Shown piece by piece: positions 9,148-21,735 of a stretch of DNA of 64,000 nucleotides. Position numbers and translations under genes: made by a program. Location of the stretch: assembly GCF_954871325.1 (NCBI RefSeq), contig NC_088779.1:31370729-31434728 (forward strand), given 5' to 3'. The notes beneath the pieces are model-generated. The model saw only the letters and a list, made by a program, of their open reading frames with translations, had not been told where the DNA came from and did no database searches. Positions within the stretch are counted from its first letter, which is position 1. Each line of letters starts with the position of its first letter. This stretch comes from Gordionus sp. m RMFG-2023 (Eukaryota; Nematomorpha; Gordioida; Chordodea; Parachordodidae).

Positions 9148-11189
9148 CAAAAGATTTTTTTTGTTTATATAGTAAAGAAATAACCTATATTTAATTTGTG
9201 ACAAAAGGTATAGGGAATAATCAAAATTTAGCATATAAAAATTTTATTGTTAATAAGTTTTTTCAATTAATTTTTCAAATTTTCTTAAGAATTAAAATTA
9301 GAAAAATAAATATTTTTCTCACAACTATGAAATATCTCCATTCTTTTCTTTATTGTATGAAATATCAAGCATATTGATGTTTATAGTTAATTTTTCACAA
9401 TTAAAATCAATATTAATCACCAATAAATCTGAATTTATTATAATTTGCACCAAGCATTATAAAATAAATATGCCATTGTATATATTAAAATCTACATATT
9501 AGTTTTTGATTAAATTCAAATATAAGGCAGCAATTTCTTCTTTACTTTGCAATTTTTCAAGTCCCTATACAAAAAATAAAATGAATTTATAGGCTAATAA
9601 TGATACAATATGATTTTCTGGGTTTCCATTAGTTAATCTAATATCTCTTTTTAACATAGGCCTATTAAAATAACCAGCAACGTGTCGCGCATTTGGCTAA
9701 AATACTACTATGATCAGTAATTGATAAAATGATACCTTATGAATAAAAACAAGATGAATTGCTGGTAGTATGAAAGCTGGAGCCACAAAAAATGTGGCGT
9801 ACAAGACAAAACTTGGAACTATTTCATACCATCCCATAAATTTAACTTTAAATTGCTATTTTATTATAAAAGTGATTGACCATTTTGACATTGAAAGATT
9901 TTTAATGTTATAAAAAGAATCCGATAATAAAAATTTATTAATGATTATAATATAAAATAATTTTAGTGTTTTGGCACGTATCTGTTATTAATAACATTTA
10001 AACTATTTAGCCATAGAATACTACGGTTTAAATCACCATCACTTATTTTGAAAATATTTTTGAATCTCTGAAGGTGAAGCTGAAGAAGATCATGTAAATA
10101 TTTGGTGTAAAAAGTCATTTTTTAAAATGTATTTTATTTTATTTAGTATTCAGAGTCAGACCATATAAATAATTTCCAATAATAATATATTTAAAAAATA
10201 ACATTACATTTTTAAAAAAAATTATATAAGCGATGGTATCTTCTCTAGATGTTAGAATTAAAATATAGATTTTTTATGCCTAGCTTTGATAGTTCATTGC
10301 ACATGGGCGGAACCAGGATTCTCCTAAGAGGAGGGGGGATTAAAAAATTTTCTTAGTATAGTTATAAAATATTTTTACAAAATAGAAAGGCAATTTTAAT
10401 TTAAAAAAATTTTAAATATATGAAAATGGTTAAGGGATTATATTAAAAAGAAAGTCTGGAACGAATAGAAAATATATTTTTATTTTTATATAAAATATAA
10501 AATTACATATATCATAGGCGTAGCCAGGGGGGGGGGCAAGGGGAAAATCCCCCCTTTCAGATATTTATTACTTTTTGTGAATATCATTTTAAGCTAATAA
10601 AAAATATCCCCCTTAGTCCTCCCCCTACTCCCTGACCCCCAAAAATGTTGCATATATCTTAAACAATAATTTGAAAGAGAGGTTGATATATTTTTTATAA
10701 AACTATTCATCATAATTTATACATTTTTGGAAAAAAGCATTTATATATAAAAAAAGTGAACCAAAAATGCTTTTTAAGAGATGGAATATAAGCCAAAGAT
10801 AAGTCTCAAGACAAAAGTGAAATGTATTATAATTATTAATAATAGATCCATAAAATTACTAAATAATATAATATATCAAATATAATTTTTTATAAAGTGA
10901 GTAATTTTAATTTATTTATCTTAATAAAATTAAACTCTAATTATAAAACTATTGATAAAATTAAATCATAAATTAAATAAAAAAATAAAAACACAATACA
11001 AACAGTGGAATATTATATGTCGTAGATTTACAGTATATCTAATTTTATCAATTATCAAATGACAATCAAGTAATTTTTACCAATATAGCGAATTAAATAT
11101 TTTACAGAAAACTATAAAATATTGATAAGAGGACATTAGAAATTATCTTTTAAAGACATTGTGCGATGAATAATATGAAGATTAATTTT
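9148..11189. other. No gene seen; two element tips
   Basis: AT-rich DNA without recognisable coding sequence. Two G-rich tips stand out: about 10,300-10,350 (CATGGGCGGAACCAGGA... with a G-run) and about 10,513-10,640 (CATAGGCGTAGCCAGG followed by a long G-run, then C-rich stretches). Both resemble ends of short DNA transposons and recall the CGTACGCAGCGGGGG end of the hAT at 26,910. Confidence 0.5.
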
Positions 11190-11204
11190 TAATAAATTTT
11201 TTAT

Positions 11205-11640
11205 TTAAAAATTATGTTAAAAAAATAATTTAAATTTTATTTTGTAGCTTAATAAAGGTTCTTTAAAATGACATAAAAATTAATATAATGGACATTTTAT
11301 TAATATCGAAAACCGGAAGTGTATAACCGGGAATGGCCATAGAAAAAAAAGGTATTTTTTTCAAAATTTTTTTTCTTTAGATAGATATCACACTGTTTTA
11401 TATTTGTACAAAATTCTAGACTGGGATCAACATGAGTTTAGGAGTTATCACTCTTTATATGACTAAAATTGAACAAATTTAATATTAATATCATCATATT
11501 TTAATTTAATGAATAGTTATGAAATAATGTTAATTTAAAAATTATGTCTAAATAATAGGCCCTTACTTTTTTTTATCTTAATAAAAAAAAATTGAGAAGT
11601 GGCTGGGATAATGAGTTGTTTAAAACTTTAGTTAAATTTT
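11205..11640 (+). repeat. Left inverted arm of the DDE transposon
   Basis: Matches the complement of 12,625-13,080 over nearly its whole length with moderate divergence, e.g. GGCCATAGAAAAA and GATCAACATGAGTTTAGGAG words mirrored on the other side. Confidence 0.8.
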
Positions 11641-11739
11641 ATCTCGATAATCTACGAAAATTGAAATTCAACATTAAATTTTCCCCCATATATTCAAAAA
11701 AAAAGAAAGGCTTAATATATTATTTGACGAGAATTCTAT

Positions 11740-12490
11740 AGATTATAAAACATTCAAACAATGGATAACAGTTAATCGAACTACTTTCGAAACAGCTGAC
11801 AAAATCCGCTGACGAATTTGTAGATTATTTAATTGAATAAATAAACAATTTAATTCCTCATTTGTTTATAGCTTCACGATAATCATTAATTCGAAACGTT
11901 GGCGAGTTCTTAGTTATTTCAGACTTCTCAGAAAACTATGCATTTGTAGTGCAGAACCATGCACAAGGATTTAATCAGACCAATAATCAAGCCACTATCA
12001 ACTCCTATAATTTATTACCGTGAGACCAACATAATAAAACATGTAAATTTAGTGGTTATATCAGATTGATTAAAGCACAACGCATGTGCATTTTATTTAT
12101 TTTAAAAATTGATCGTATACTTGAAGGAAAGATTTAACAGAGTGGCTAAAATTTATTCTTTTTCTGATGGAGCAGTAACCAATATAAAAATAAAATTGGG
12201 ATAAAGGCTGAGTGACATTTTTTGAAACCGCACAAGGTAAAAGTCCATGCGACATTTTGGGGGCCGTTACTAAACGGTTAGCAGCTCGAGCACTTGCAAC
12301 GTCCATATGAACATCACATATTGACAATAATGGATTTATTTAACTATGCAAGAAATAATATCTATGGGGTAAATTATATATTTGTGAGCAATAATGAATA
12401 TATGAACATAAAAATTTATCTTAAAAGCAGATTTTTGAGAGCAAGGAGAATTTCTGGAACACAAAGTTCCAAGCTTTTATTCCCCTAGAC
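11740..12490 (+). pseudogene. DDE transposase, unclassified superfamily, broken
   Basis: Reading across frames shows the conserved landmarks of a eukaryotic transposase family, in order: a QW...NR.TFET segment, ADEFVDYLIE then PHLFIA, LVISDFSENYAFVVQ (about 11,910-11,955) followed by QATI, a VVISD segment, a SDGA..QYKNK-like segment (about 12,160), HGK.P.D..GG..KR (about 12,235-12,280), then LQRPYEHHILT and a tail ending RISGTQS..LLFP (open 12,294-12,488). At least three frameshifts and several stops break it. I recall this motif set from unnamed invertebrate proteins; a Sola-like assignment is possible but unproven. Confidence 0.65.
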
Positions 12491-12624
12491 GAAAACAAAA
12501 GTCATAATTTATTAAAATTCCTTGGATGATTATAATATATGATATATTTTAATTATAAATTTTTGATTGTATTATATGTAATGCAATTTGAGGCAAATAA
12601 AGTTATAAATATGTTTAGAATTAT

Positions 12625-13080
12625 TTTGTCAAGTAACTTTGAGAAATTTAATTAAAGTTTTAAACAACTCATTATCCCAGCCACCTCTCAAATTTTTTTA
12701 TAAAGATAAATAAGAGTAAGGGCATATCATTTAGACATAATTTTTAAATTAACATTATTTCATAAATATTCATTAAATTAAAATATGATGATATTAATGT
12801 TAAATTTGTTCAATTTAAGCCATATAAAGAGTGATAACTCCTAAACCCATGTTGATCCCAGTTTAGGATTTTGCACAAATATAAAGCAGTGTGATATCTA
12901 TCTACAGAAATAAAATTTTGAAAAAATAATACCTTTTTCTATGGCCATTTTCGGTTTTACACATCCGGTTTTCGATATTAATAAAATGTTCATCATATTT
13001 ATTTTTATGTCATTTTAAAGAACATTTATTAAGCTATAAAATACAATATAAATTATTTTTCTAACATAATTATTTCTCGA
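12625..13080 (-). repeat. Right inverted arm of the DDE transposon
   Basis: Reverse complement of 11,205-11,640, e.g. CTCCTAAACCCATGTTGATC and TTTTTCTATGGCCATTTTCG. Confidence 0.8.
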
Positions 13081-13849
13081 GATATTTGAAAATAAATGAA
13101 GTGCATTTTGTCAAAAATGTACCATTTTTCCGCGCTTTTAACGGCCATATTTTAGCGGGTAAACAGTGTTGTAGATAAAATATAATTTTTTTCTTAGTTC
13201 TAGTATATACTACCAGTATACAAAATTTAAGAAAAATTGAAGGGGGTGGGGTCGGGTTGAAAATCGACTTTTTTTTGTTGATTTGATATGGAATTGACCA
13301 TATATGAAATGTCAATCAAAAGGGGATCTTTTGAAATAATTTTGTTTTTTAGTGGAGATTAATAAAGAATAAATATCAGATGTTGCTTTGTCTATGTATT
13401 AGATGTTGCTTTTGATGTAGTTGGAACAAATTATATTTTATGTTATTATTTCGCGTTGAAATGTGTTGGAAAGAATTATTGATTTTTTTTTTCGCGAAGA
13501 TTTGTTATTTTTTTTATTTTAAATAGTTTTAATGGTTTAGTGTAGATTAGATATATTTTATTTTTAATAATATTGTTTTGTTGTTTTAAAAAGTTTATGT
13601 TTTTTTTTTCAAATATTATTTCTATTTCTACAATGTCTATATAAAGAGAATTTTGGTAAAAAGTTTGCGTTTTAGTAAAGAGAAGAACAAGTTATAATTG
13701 TAAGAATTAAAAAGCTACCATTGTAAGAATTAGAAATAAAATAAAAGAATATCAAATAAAAGAAAAATAAATACATTTATATTTTAACTAGAAAAAAAAA
13801 ATTACATTTATATTACGTGATAACGTGATACCTTATAAAAAAACGCTTT
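13081..13849. other. No gene seen
   Basis: AT-rich DNA. A short G+C-richer stretch at about 13,120-13,260 (GCGCTTTTAACGGCC, GGGGTGGGGTCGGG) may belong to the neighbouring DDE transposon. The rest holds T-runs and A-runs only. Confidence 0.5.
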
Positions 13850-16810
13850 CGCCCTTTAGTTCTGGATACAACACGTTAGGTTTTCCTCATAATCCATCTA
13901 ACTAGACAAATTAAAAATGGGGATAAAGATGAGCCGCGCGAACTTGTACACCTAATAGTCCTAGGACTATCACTTAAACGTCTGTGGGCTGGGGAATGGT
14001 CAAAAATAAGCACAGCCCACAACCGTAAAATGCTTATATACTTAATTACTTTAAAGGCGAAGGGGGACCTTTTTTAATCACAAGTTACATTAGATATATG
14101 ATGGGAAAATTAAGAGCAAATAATGAATGGAAAGGAAAAATAAGTCAGATAAGAATGAGAAGAGAGAAAAGGCAGCGAAGGTAAAAGAAAGGAAAATAAA
14201 CAAAAGTAAAAATTATCTGTTTCTAGGAGGAGTTTATGGGAGATTTAAATAATTTTAATTTTATCCTTAGCAGTTTCTTTATTCAACCTTAGAAAGTGTT
14301 TCGTGTTTACATTTAAATCCATTATATCCTTTATTGCACTATAAAACCATAAAGTTTTAAACTTCTCATAAGTTTTGCCGTTGAAGGAATATAACCAGTT
14401 TATCGCCTCGAGAGGCTATTATTTGTATGATTTCTCAGAATATGAGCAAAAATGGTGAGACGCTTCTTTTTTAAAGTCACATGTACTTGAGTGTGGCGTG
14501 ACCTCTTCCAAAGGTTATCATTTGAGATAATGTTGGGGTAAAAGATGCCATTTATTATTCTAACACATTTGTTGACAAACGTCTGTAGTTTCCTGGTTTC
14601 TGTCTTTGTTATCTCCCATATGTCACAGCCATAAAGGAGAATTGGTATAATGGTGGAATTAAAGATTCGTAGCCTAGTGTAAACCGATATCTCCCTGAAT
14701 CTCCACAGTTTGAAATATTTATAAAAAGCACCTCTTGCATTTTGAATTCTGATAAGACCAAATTTTGGGCCTCCTCCAGCTTTTAGCAATCATCACCAAG
14801 TCGTCCGCATAACAAATTACCCTATTCTCCATGAACCATGACTGATTGATCCAAGTTCCAAAAGATTTGCGGCCCCAGCGAATCTCTAATTATTTTATTC
14901 ATAACTACATTAAACAGCAGCGGGAAGGCGACACATCCTTGCTTTACTCCTTTTTTTGTTCTAAAGGGGGGGGGAGAAACTTTATTAATGAGTATAAACG
15001 AGGAAAAAGTTACTATAGTGTGTCTTAAGAATCCTAATGAGATTTACGTCAATGCCGCATCCCTCTAAGATTGCCAGCAAAGTATCATGAATAAGGTTGT
15101 CAAAATCACGCTTGAAATCAACGATAAAACAGTAATTTGTACTTTTTGCACTTCTGTATTATTACCTTCAATGCCAATATTGGTTCATTGATATTCCTAT
15201 TTAGGCGATAAGCGCAGATGTATTTAGACAGGAGATTTGGTGTGGAAGCAAGAATACGGTTTTTTAGAAGGATCATGAAAACTTGGATATAATAGATGTA
15301 AGATCAATGGCTCTATTATCTTTAAATTTGATAGGATTCAGGGTTTTGGGGATAAAAAATTGTCATATTCCAGTCTGCTGGCATCCTCCCCGAGAGCCAA
15401 ATCTTATTGAACAGCCTCAGCAAGAGCTGAGAGACCTCTGAGGGGGCTGTTTCAGATGTTTCCCTAATATCTTATCAGGACCTGGGTATTTATTATTCCT
15501 AAGTTTTTTAATGGCCTTAGCTATTTTCGCCACCAAAAAATTAGCGTCAGATGGTACTACGATATGGCTAGGATGGTATTACGATTGTCCTCCTGGAATC
15601 AAAGATTTGTAATGATCCAACCACAAAGCCATCTGTTTGTCCGGGTAGGTTATCAATTTATTATTTTCAAGTCTGATTGATGGGAAAGGCTTGAATACTT
15701 TTGCGTTACAGAAAAGTTTGAGCTTTTTGTAGGCGTCGTAAATTCTGTTTTCCCTCATATCTCTGTCAATCTCGAACGCTTTCTTTGCTATGTAGATCCT
15801 TCTGTCCCTCCTAAGGAGTCTATGGATTGTAGTCCTAGGGGAACCATCACATCTTTCAAGTGACTTGAGTTCCGCTATCAAGAGAACAGTGTCTTCAGAT
15901 AACCATTCATGCTTCGGGGGAGAACTATTAATGTTGGGAAGATCATTGCAGGGAAGGCCTAAAATAAAATAATCTTAAAGGATGACCAACATGTATCAGT
16001 AGAATCAGACTCCTATGTAATTTCGCATAATGCCCTATCTCTTAAGTTTTGGCCTAAGAGCAGCTTCACCTCAGGTCGTTGTAGATTCTTGGCATTTATT
16101 GTCCAGGGAGGATATCTGGACTGATAAGTGGGGAACCGTTGACCCATAAATTCTTTATGAGGAGGTTTGCTTTGATTAGCTTATGATTTGAGATATTTAT
16201 GTTCCCTATTTTACACCAGTAAACCAACCATGAATGTTGGAAATTAAAAAATCGATCTGAGAGCGTTGTTCCTCCTATAGGTTAAAATATAGCTTTCATT
16301 GTGGAAGAAAAAGGTGTCCTCGATTTTAATACTATCGTCTTGATTTGGTTGTGAAATGGCCGCATTCCCAATTACTCCATCATTTATGAAGGACTCCTCC
16401 TTCCCAATCCTGATATTCAAGTCCCGCAAGATTATCAAATTACGGCTATTAAAAGATAACATACGATGTTTTCAAGGTGGTCTAAGAAGGAGAGCCTATC
16501 ACCTCTGTAGGTGGAGCATAGACATTTATTAGGATCGTTCTTTTGAAAGAGGTATTTAGTTACAGCAGGCCACAATTATTTATATACTCTCTTACTAATT
16601 AGGAAGGCAACCCCTGACCAATCATTTAAAGTAGTGCCCATATACAGTACAAAATTATTAAAATTGGCCATATTGTTGTTATAGTGGGTTTCTTGTATCA
16701 CGATTACATCCATTTTCTCTTCAGCCATTCCTAAGAAGAACCGTTAACTTGCTTTTTAAGCCATTTATGTTAAACGAAGACAAGAGAAGGCTTCCCTTTA
16801 ACCCTATCGG
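13850..16810 (-). mobile_element. APE-type LINE, decayed
   Basis: A non-LTR retrotransposon on the minus strand, bounded approximately: endonuclease start near 16,800, reverse transcriptase end at 14,400, and a G+C-richer presumed 3' UTR down to about 13,850, where A-rich sequence begins. Endonuclease and RT motifs are all present in order, so it is nearly full-length in its ORF2 but broken many times. The C-terminal LLYGC..W..T...KLQTFVN motif resembles RTE-like and related flatworm/arthropod LINEs; the clade is not settled. Confidence 0.8.
14400..16800 (-). pseudogene. LINE ORF2: endonuclease and reverse transcriptase, broken
   Basis: Order on the minus strand: FNINGLKSKL near 16,770; the endonuclease motif DVIVIQETH (IQETH at 16,684-16,698); DLNIRIGKEES near 16,410; the inter-domain segment 15,881-15,579 (RRDRRIYIAKKAFEI, LITYPDKQMALWLDHY); RT core with a DFKRDFD-like segment near 15,110, GCVAFPLLFNVVMN near 14,920, and catalytic YADD at 14,800-14,811; then the thumb/C-terminal part 14,789-14,400 (ARGAFYKYFKLWR, LLYGCDIWEITK, LQTFVNKC). 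Each lies in a different frame from its neighbour, so several frameshifts and stops separate them. No longer functional. Confidence 0.82.
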
Positions 16811-16974
16811 ATGCTATCAAAAAAATTCAAACAGATAATAGTAATACCTTTACTCTTACTGAATAATTATCTCATGTACCTTTTATACTAGAAAGATAAA
16901 AGTATAAGAATAAGGTAGCAAAATTCAGATAAGGTTATGTATAAGGGAGACTATGGTCAAAAGTACAATATCCT

Positions 16975-17345
16975 CCATACGCTATAATATAGACGACCAA
17001 CCTAAAGCAATATATTTTATAACCTTACGCTATAATATAGACGATCAGCCTTAAAGCAATATATTATTTAAAAGTAATAGAAAGGTAATATTCATAATTA
17101 GGAAAAATACCTATATTTTCCTTAAAAATACAAATAAATATATTTAAATACAAATACAAAATGTTGAATGGCTAAAGACCATAATTATGGCTATTATATG
17201 AAAAAGTAGCAGAAGGGTAATATTCATGTTTAAAAAGATGACCTATATTACTTCCCTAAAAAAATCATACAAATTATATTTGAATACAAAAATGTGCAAT
17301 ACGATATATGAAAGGTTAGAGACCATAATTAGGAGATGCTAAAAT
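16975..17345. repeat. Imperfect tandem duplications upstream of the LINE
   Basis: A 53-bp unit containing CGCTATAATATAGACGA occurs twice (about 16,980 and 17,031). A unit of about 130 bp beginning GAAAGGTAATATTCAT recurs near 17,081 and 17,213, with its tail AGACCATAATTA repeated. They lie just 5' of the LINE and could be its 5' UTR monomers, but this is a guess from position. Confidence 0.5.
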
Positions 17346-18282
17346 AAAGAGAACGGTATCAAAATCTATAAAAAAAATTAATAAAAGCAAGTGATAATCT
17401 CTATTACTTTGTGTGCAGGGTTAGAAACAGGAATATGGGTTTATAGTGTCCCTCTCCCGAAACAGAAGTCATCTTTAATGTTACCAAAACAAGAAGGTAG
17501 GTATATAAAAACACCTAAGAGATGATGCTTCTGTAATAAAAACTACAAAGATCTTAAGAGATTTACAGATAAGACTTAATAACTACCAACAAGAGATAAT
17601 TAGTCGCTCCAAAAGCAGAATTTGAAGAAAAATACAAAAAAATTGAAGACAAATTAACGAATAGCTATAAACAAAAACTATAAAAATAAAAAAAATTTTG
17701 AAAGGTAATAATCTTGAAAGTCCGGTCATAATAGGTTACTTTATTTGAATTTATCAAAAATGTAATAGCAAAATGATCAATTTTTTTAAAAGGTAAAATT
17801 ATTGAGTTTACGGGAAAGGATAGGGGATAAAAAAAAAAGGAAGCTAGGAATATGCAAGGTTATTCAATGGAAGAGATGAAACTTAGATAGTTAGAGCGAA
17901 TGATGGTGTAAGAAGAGTCCTTAGGCTGACAGATTTTTTCGCGGATACGTTTGCTTAATTCTTTAAAAAAAACGTTGCGCTTTGTTACCGAAGGTGGTGA
18001 GAATGGAACAGAGGATGGTTATGATCAAGAAAGAATGGTCTAATTATAAATATATATATGTGATATTTTTTATTCTATTTAAATATATACTCTATTTTCC
18101 GATTTTTTTTTGTTGAGTAAAAAAAAATTTTCTAGAATAAAATGTTAGCCCAAATTTAAAATTTGGTGTAGATAAATAAAATTAACTTAAAATTCTTCGA
18201 TGCTTTTAACATTTATTATAAACATACTTTCATTAGTTTAAATCAAATTTTAATTTTTTATGAATTGTCATTATCTGAAATA
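17346..18282. other. No gene seen; PAL-family flank at the right end
   Basis: AT-rich DNA without recognisable genes. From about 18,260 the sequence (GAATTGTCATTATCTGAAATATATTAAAT) matches the outer flank of PAL repeats at 31,640-31,670, showing that the following hAT landed inside that family. Confidence 0.5.
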
Positions 18283-18290
18283 TATTAAAT

Positions 18291-21115
18291 CAGGGTTGGC
18301 ATGTCGGTCAATTGACCGGTAAAATTCGGTCAATTGACTGGTCAATTGACTGTGACCTGTCAAATACGGTCAAATACTCTAAAATATTAATGACGAATAA
18401 ATATTTTGATATAATTAACTAGTATGCATTAAAAGCATGTTTATCAATCTTATTAGGTTACAATTATTTAAAAAATTATTTGTATCATGAATTGTTAAAA
18501 ACAAAAGAATTTTTTTATTGTTAAAATATAAATATGTAATTTTTCTAAATATAGTAATATTTTTAGTTATTTTTTTGCCTAATCATTGCCGTTTCTCGCC
18601 TTCTTTATTTTTTTCAATTCATTTTTCTTAAAAAAAATAAAAATACCCGATTTATTATAATCATAATATTATTTTTTCATTCTTATTTTTTAATAAATTT
18701 AAATTTTATTTAATATTTAGCCGAGTATAAATTATATTAATTCTCATTTGTTTTACTTACACTTGCTATATTTGGGTTTTAAAATTAATTTTCATTTTAA
18801 TTGTTCTGGTCAGATTTACGGAATATTAATCAATTCTGGTAAAAGGTTATATATATTATATTATATTTATAATATTAAGAAATTATTGGAATAATTGGTC
18901 GATAATTATAAAATAGTTAAGATTGATTAACTTTACAATAATCAAAATCATTTTTTGTTCAATTTTAATATATTAGGGATTATAGTCAAACCAAAGCATC
19001 ATGTTTGGAAACATTTTCAAGAAGTACGCGATGGTAAATCAGTTAAAGCGGTGTGCAAGTTTTGCATGTCCTATATCACCCACGTTGATAGAATGGTCCA
19101 ACATTTATTAAGCAGCTGTACTATGTACCCTGTTATAATTAAGGAAAAATTTTATTCAAATTCCAAAATATCAACCTCTACAAAAAATATCACAAATGTA
19201 ATTTGTAATACTTCTAAGTCTAACTCTAATAAAGAATTGGGTGAAATTAGTGAGAATGATTATCAAATGAACAATATTTTGTCTTGTGACTCAGGAGAAT
19301 TTGATTCCATTATTTCTAATCAATCTACAAGCAAGGCGATTAAATATAAATCTCAATCTTGTATAACCGGTTTCATAGATAGAATTGATCCCAAAGAAAA
19401 AAATGAGCTGGATCAATTGTTTGCAAAGGCTGTATATGCGAGCAATTTACCTTTCCAAATCACTGAAAATCCCTACATCCAAGAATTTTTAAAAAAATAC
19501 GTCCTATTTACACATTACAGAAGCAGGCAGCTGGCTGGATATCTTCTAGACAAAGCGTCAGGTGATATGGAGGTGAGAGTTGCAGATATAATAGATAAAG
19601 CTCCTTACTTATCAATTGTATCAGATGGCTGGAGCAACATAAGAAACGAGAGTATTATTAATTTTATGGTGATGACGCCTGTTCCAGTGTTCTACAAATT
19701 TCTAAATACTGAGGAAAATCGCCATACGGCAGATTATATTGCCCAGGAATTTAAAAATGTAATTCTTGAATTGAATCCAGTAAAAGTATATTCTTTAGTT
19801 ACTGATAATGCTTCTAACATGAAAGCAGCCTGGAGAATTCTAAAATCTGAATCTAATTATAATCATATACAATGTTATGGTTGTGCAGCGCATACATTGC
19901 AGTTATTCTTTCACGATTGAACGCCTTCAGTGACCATATTTCAATAATTAAAAAAATTGTTAAATTTTTCAAGAATAAACACATACCAGCTGCAGTATTT
20001 TCCCGTAATAAGAATCTTCATGGCATACCATCTACATTAAGTACAATTAGCCAAACAAGATGGGCATCGTCAATAAAATGTATGGAGCAAATTCAAATAT
20101 GCAAGAAAGCTCTAAAAGCATCAGTTGTTGAAGAAGCTGTTTGTGATATTTGTCCCATAGAAATTACCAATAATATATTAAACGAAGAATTTTGGACGAA
20201 AAATTTAAAATTTTTAGCTATACTCCAACCTTTAGCTACCTCATTGTTGAAAGTGCAAGGGGATAAATGTACTTTGGCCCAAGTAAAAAACGAGATGCTT
20301 AATTTGGAAAAACACATAATACAATCATGCCATGATTCTATATTTTCTCCATCTTAAGAAAAAAAAATTAAGGTTATGTTTGAAAAGAGAAAAACTGATC
20401 TAAATACATGTGCTCACAATGCTGCTTATTTATTGGACCCCCAATATCAAGGGGAGCATCTTACTAATACTGAATTTGATGAAGCATGTAATATAATACA
20501 AGAATTGGGTATTTTACAAGGTGGTGATAATCAAAATATTTTGAGTGATATAGTAAATTTCAGAAGCAAAAGCGATATATTTAATAGCCATAATATGTGG
20601 AAAGTTGTAACTTCCATAAGAAACAATCAAATTTCGGCCTCAAGTTGGTGGAATGCATTTTGCCCACCTTGCCCATTAAGAAAGTCGCTAATATTTTACT
20701 AACATTTCCTAGTTCGACTTCTTCTTCTGAAAGAAATTGGTCGGTTTGGGGCAATATTCACACGAAAAACAGAAATAGATTAAAGGCTTCTACAGCGGGA
20801 AAATTAGTAAGAGTGTATCATAATTTAAGATTGATTAAAAATATTAAAGAAAATAATGATATTGAATATGAATCGGAACAATACTTTGCCACGGAGGGTG
20901 AAACATTGACTATAGAATGAATTAAAAAATATTATGATATTTATTATTATACATAGATTTATTATAATATTATATAAATGTAAAATAAAGTTAATATTGG
21001 TGTAAAAAACATTTATTTGAATTTGACCATATTTGACCGTATTTGACCATATTTGACCGGTCAAATATCGGTCAATTGACCGAATTGTATTTGACCGGTC
21101 AAATGCACAACCCTG
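18291..21115 (+). mobile_element. hAT transposon, full-length, broken
   Basis: 2.8 kb bounded by CAGGGTTGGCAT on the left and the complement of CAGGGTTGTGCAT on the right, with a perfect 8-bp target duplication TATTAAAT at 18,283-18,290 and 21,116-21,123. Short TIRs and 8-bp duplications are the hAT signature. Both ends carry arrays of GGTCAATTGACC and TTGACC/GGTCAA words (18,302-18,375 and 21,020-21,105), likely transposase-binding sites. It sits in a PAL-family repeat; the related sequence at 31,650-31,670 is the empty site. Confidence 0.95.
18955..20920 (+). pseudogene. hAT transposase with BED finger, broken
   Basis: Starts with a BED zinc finger (HVWKHF... CKFC ... HLLSSC; about 19,000-19,115). 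Catalytic core: SIVSDGWSN near 19,612, LVTDNASNMKAAW near 19,795, and CYGCAAHTLQL near 19,873 (DUF659-type hAT). C-terminal dimerisation region: SSWWNAFCPPCP near 20,640, then SSERNWSVWGNIHTKNRNRL near 20,720. The frame is broken by a frameshift near 19,890, a stop near 20,355 and a frameshift near 20,680. In the first frame the open stretch begins at a TTG and no ATG precedes the finger, so the start is also lost. Confidence 0.9.
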
Positions 21116-21243
21116 TATTAAATATCTAATACATAATCTGTGTATGTATTTATGTATAATATTTAAGGTAAAGGAAACATAATAGGTTGCATATTTTTTT
21201 TCAAAATCTGTTTTATAGTTTATAAAGTTTGATAAATTATCAT

Positions 21244-21254
21244 CCATTAGATGG
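21244..21254 (+). repeat. PAL repeat core 1 (rightward)
   Basis: CCATTAGATGG, one base off the consensus palindrome, inside TGATAAATTAT...GGCGATAA context. No AACAGCTGTT box survives; the copy runs into a flank seen also at 31,440 (GGAAATTCTAACATATTTTA). Confidence 0.8.
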
Positions 21255-21589
21255 CGATAATTTATTTATTTAAATATCATTTTTAAACATTAAAATACAA
21301 AAAAAAATACCCCTTTTCGTTTTTTAAAAAAAAACCCAATCTTTGTCAGATCTCAAAGCACTTGAATAAATTAATTCATTAAAATCAAGAATAATATTCC
21401 ATTAAAAATATTCGATAGAGAAAGATTTCTAGGAAATTCTAACATATTTTAGGATTCTTTTTTTAAACTAGTAAAATGCTAATTTAAATAAAAGCATTAA
21501 GTTATGGTTGCAGACTGTTGTCAAGGATATATTGTATTTTTATATGAAAAAGAAATGAGGTCAAAGATATTTTTGTATTTTATTTAAAA

Positions 21590-21735
21590 AAAATAATAAT
21601 GTTTTTTTACGATTCGAATATTGTAATTTATTATATATATATATTTTGATTTGTAGAAAAAAAGAATAATGTTTTTTTACGATTCGAAGATTGTAATTTA
21701 TTATATATATATATTTTGATTTGTAGAAAAAAAAG
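21590..21735. repeat. 70-bp tandem duplication
   Basis: Two units containing GTTTTTTTACGATTCGAA (near 21,601 and 21,671) and TATATATATATTTTGATTTG. About 100 bp downstream TGGTGCCGT occurs on the plus strand, so this may be the end of an LTR (see findings). Confidence 0.85.

Larger units (their letters stand above)
11205..13080 (+). mobile_element. DDE transposon with long inverted ends, broken
   Basis: Two arms of about 440 bp are inverted copies: 11,205-11,640 and 12,625-13,080, recognisable by ATAATGAGTTGTTTAAAACTTT on the left and its complement on the right. Between them is a decayed transposase gene on the plus strand. I could not fix exact ends or a target duplication; the right flank may extend to about 13,330. 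The superfamily is not certain. Confidence 0.7.
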
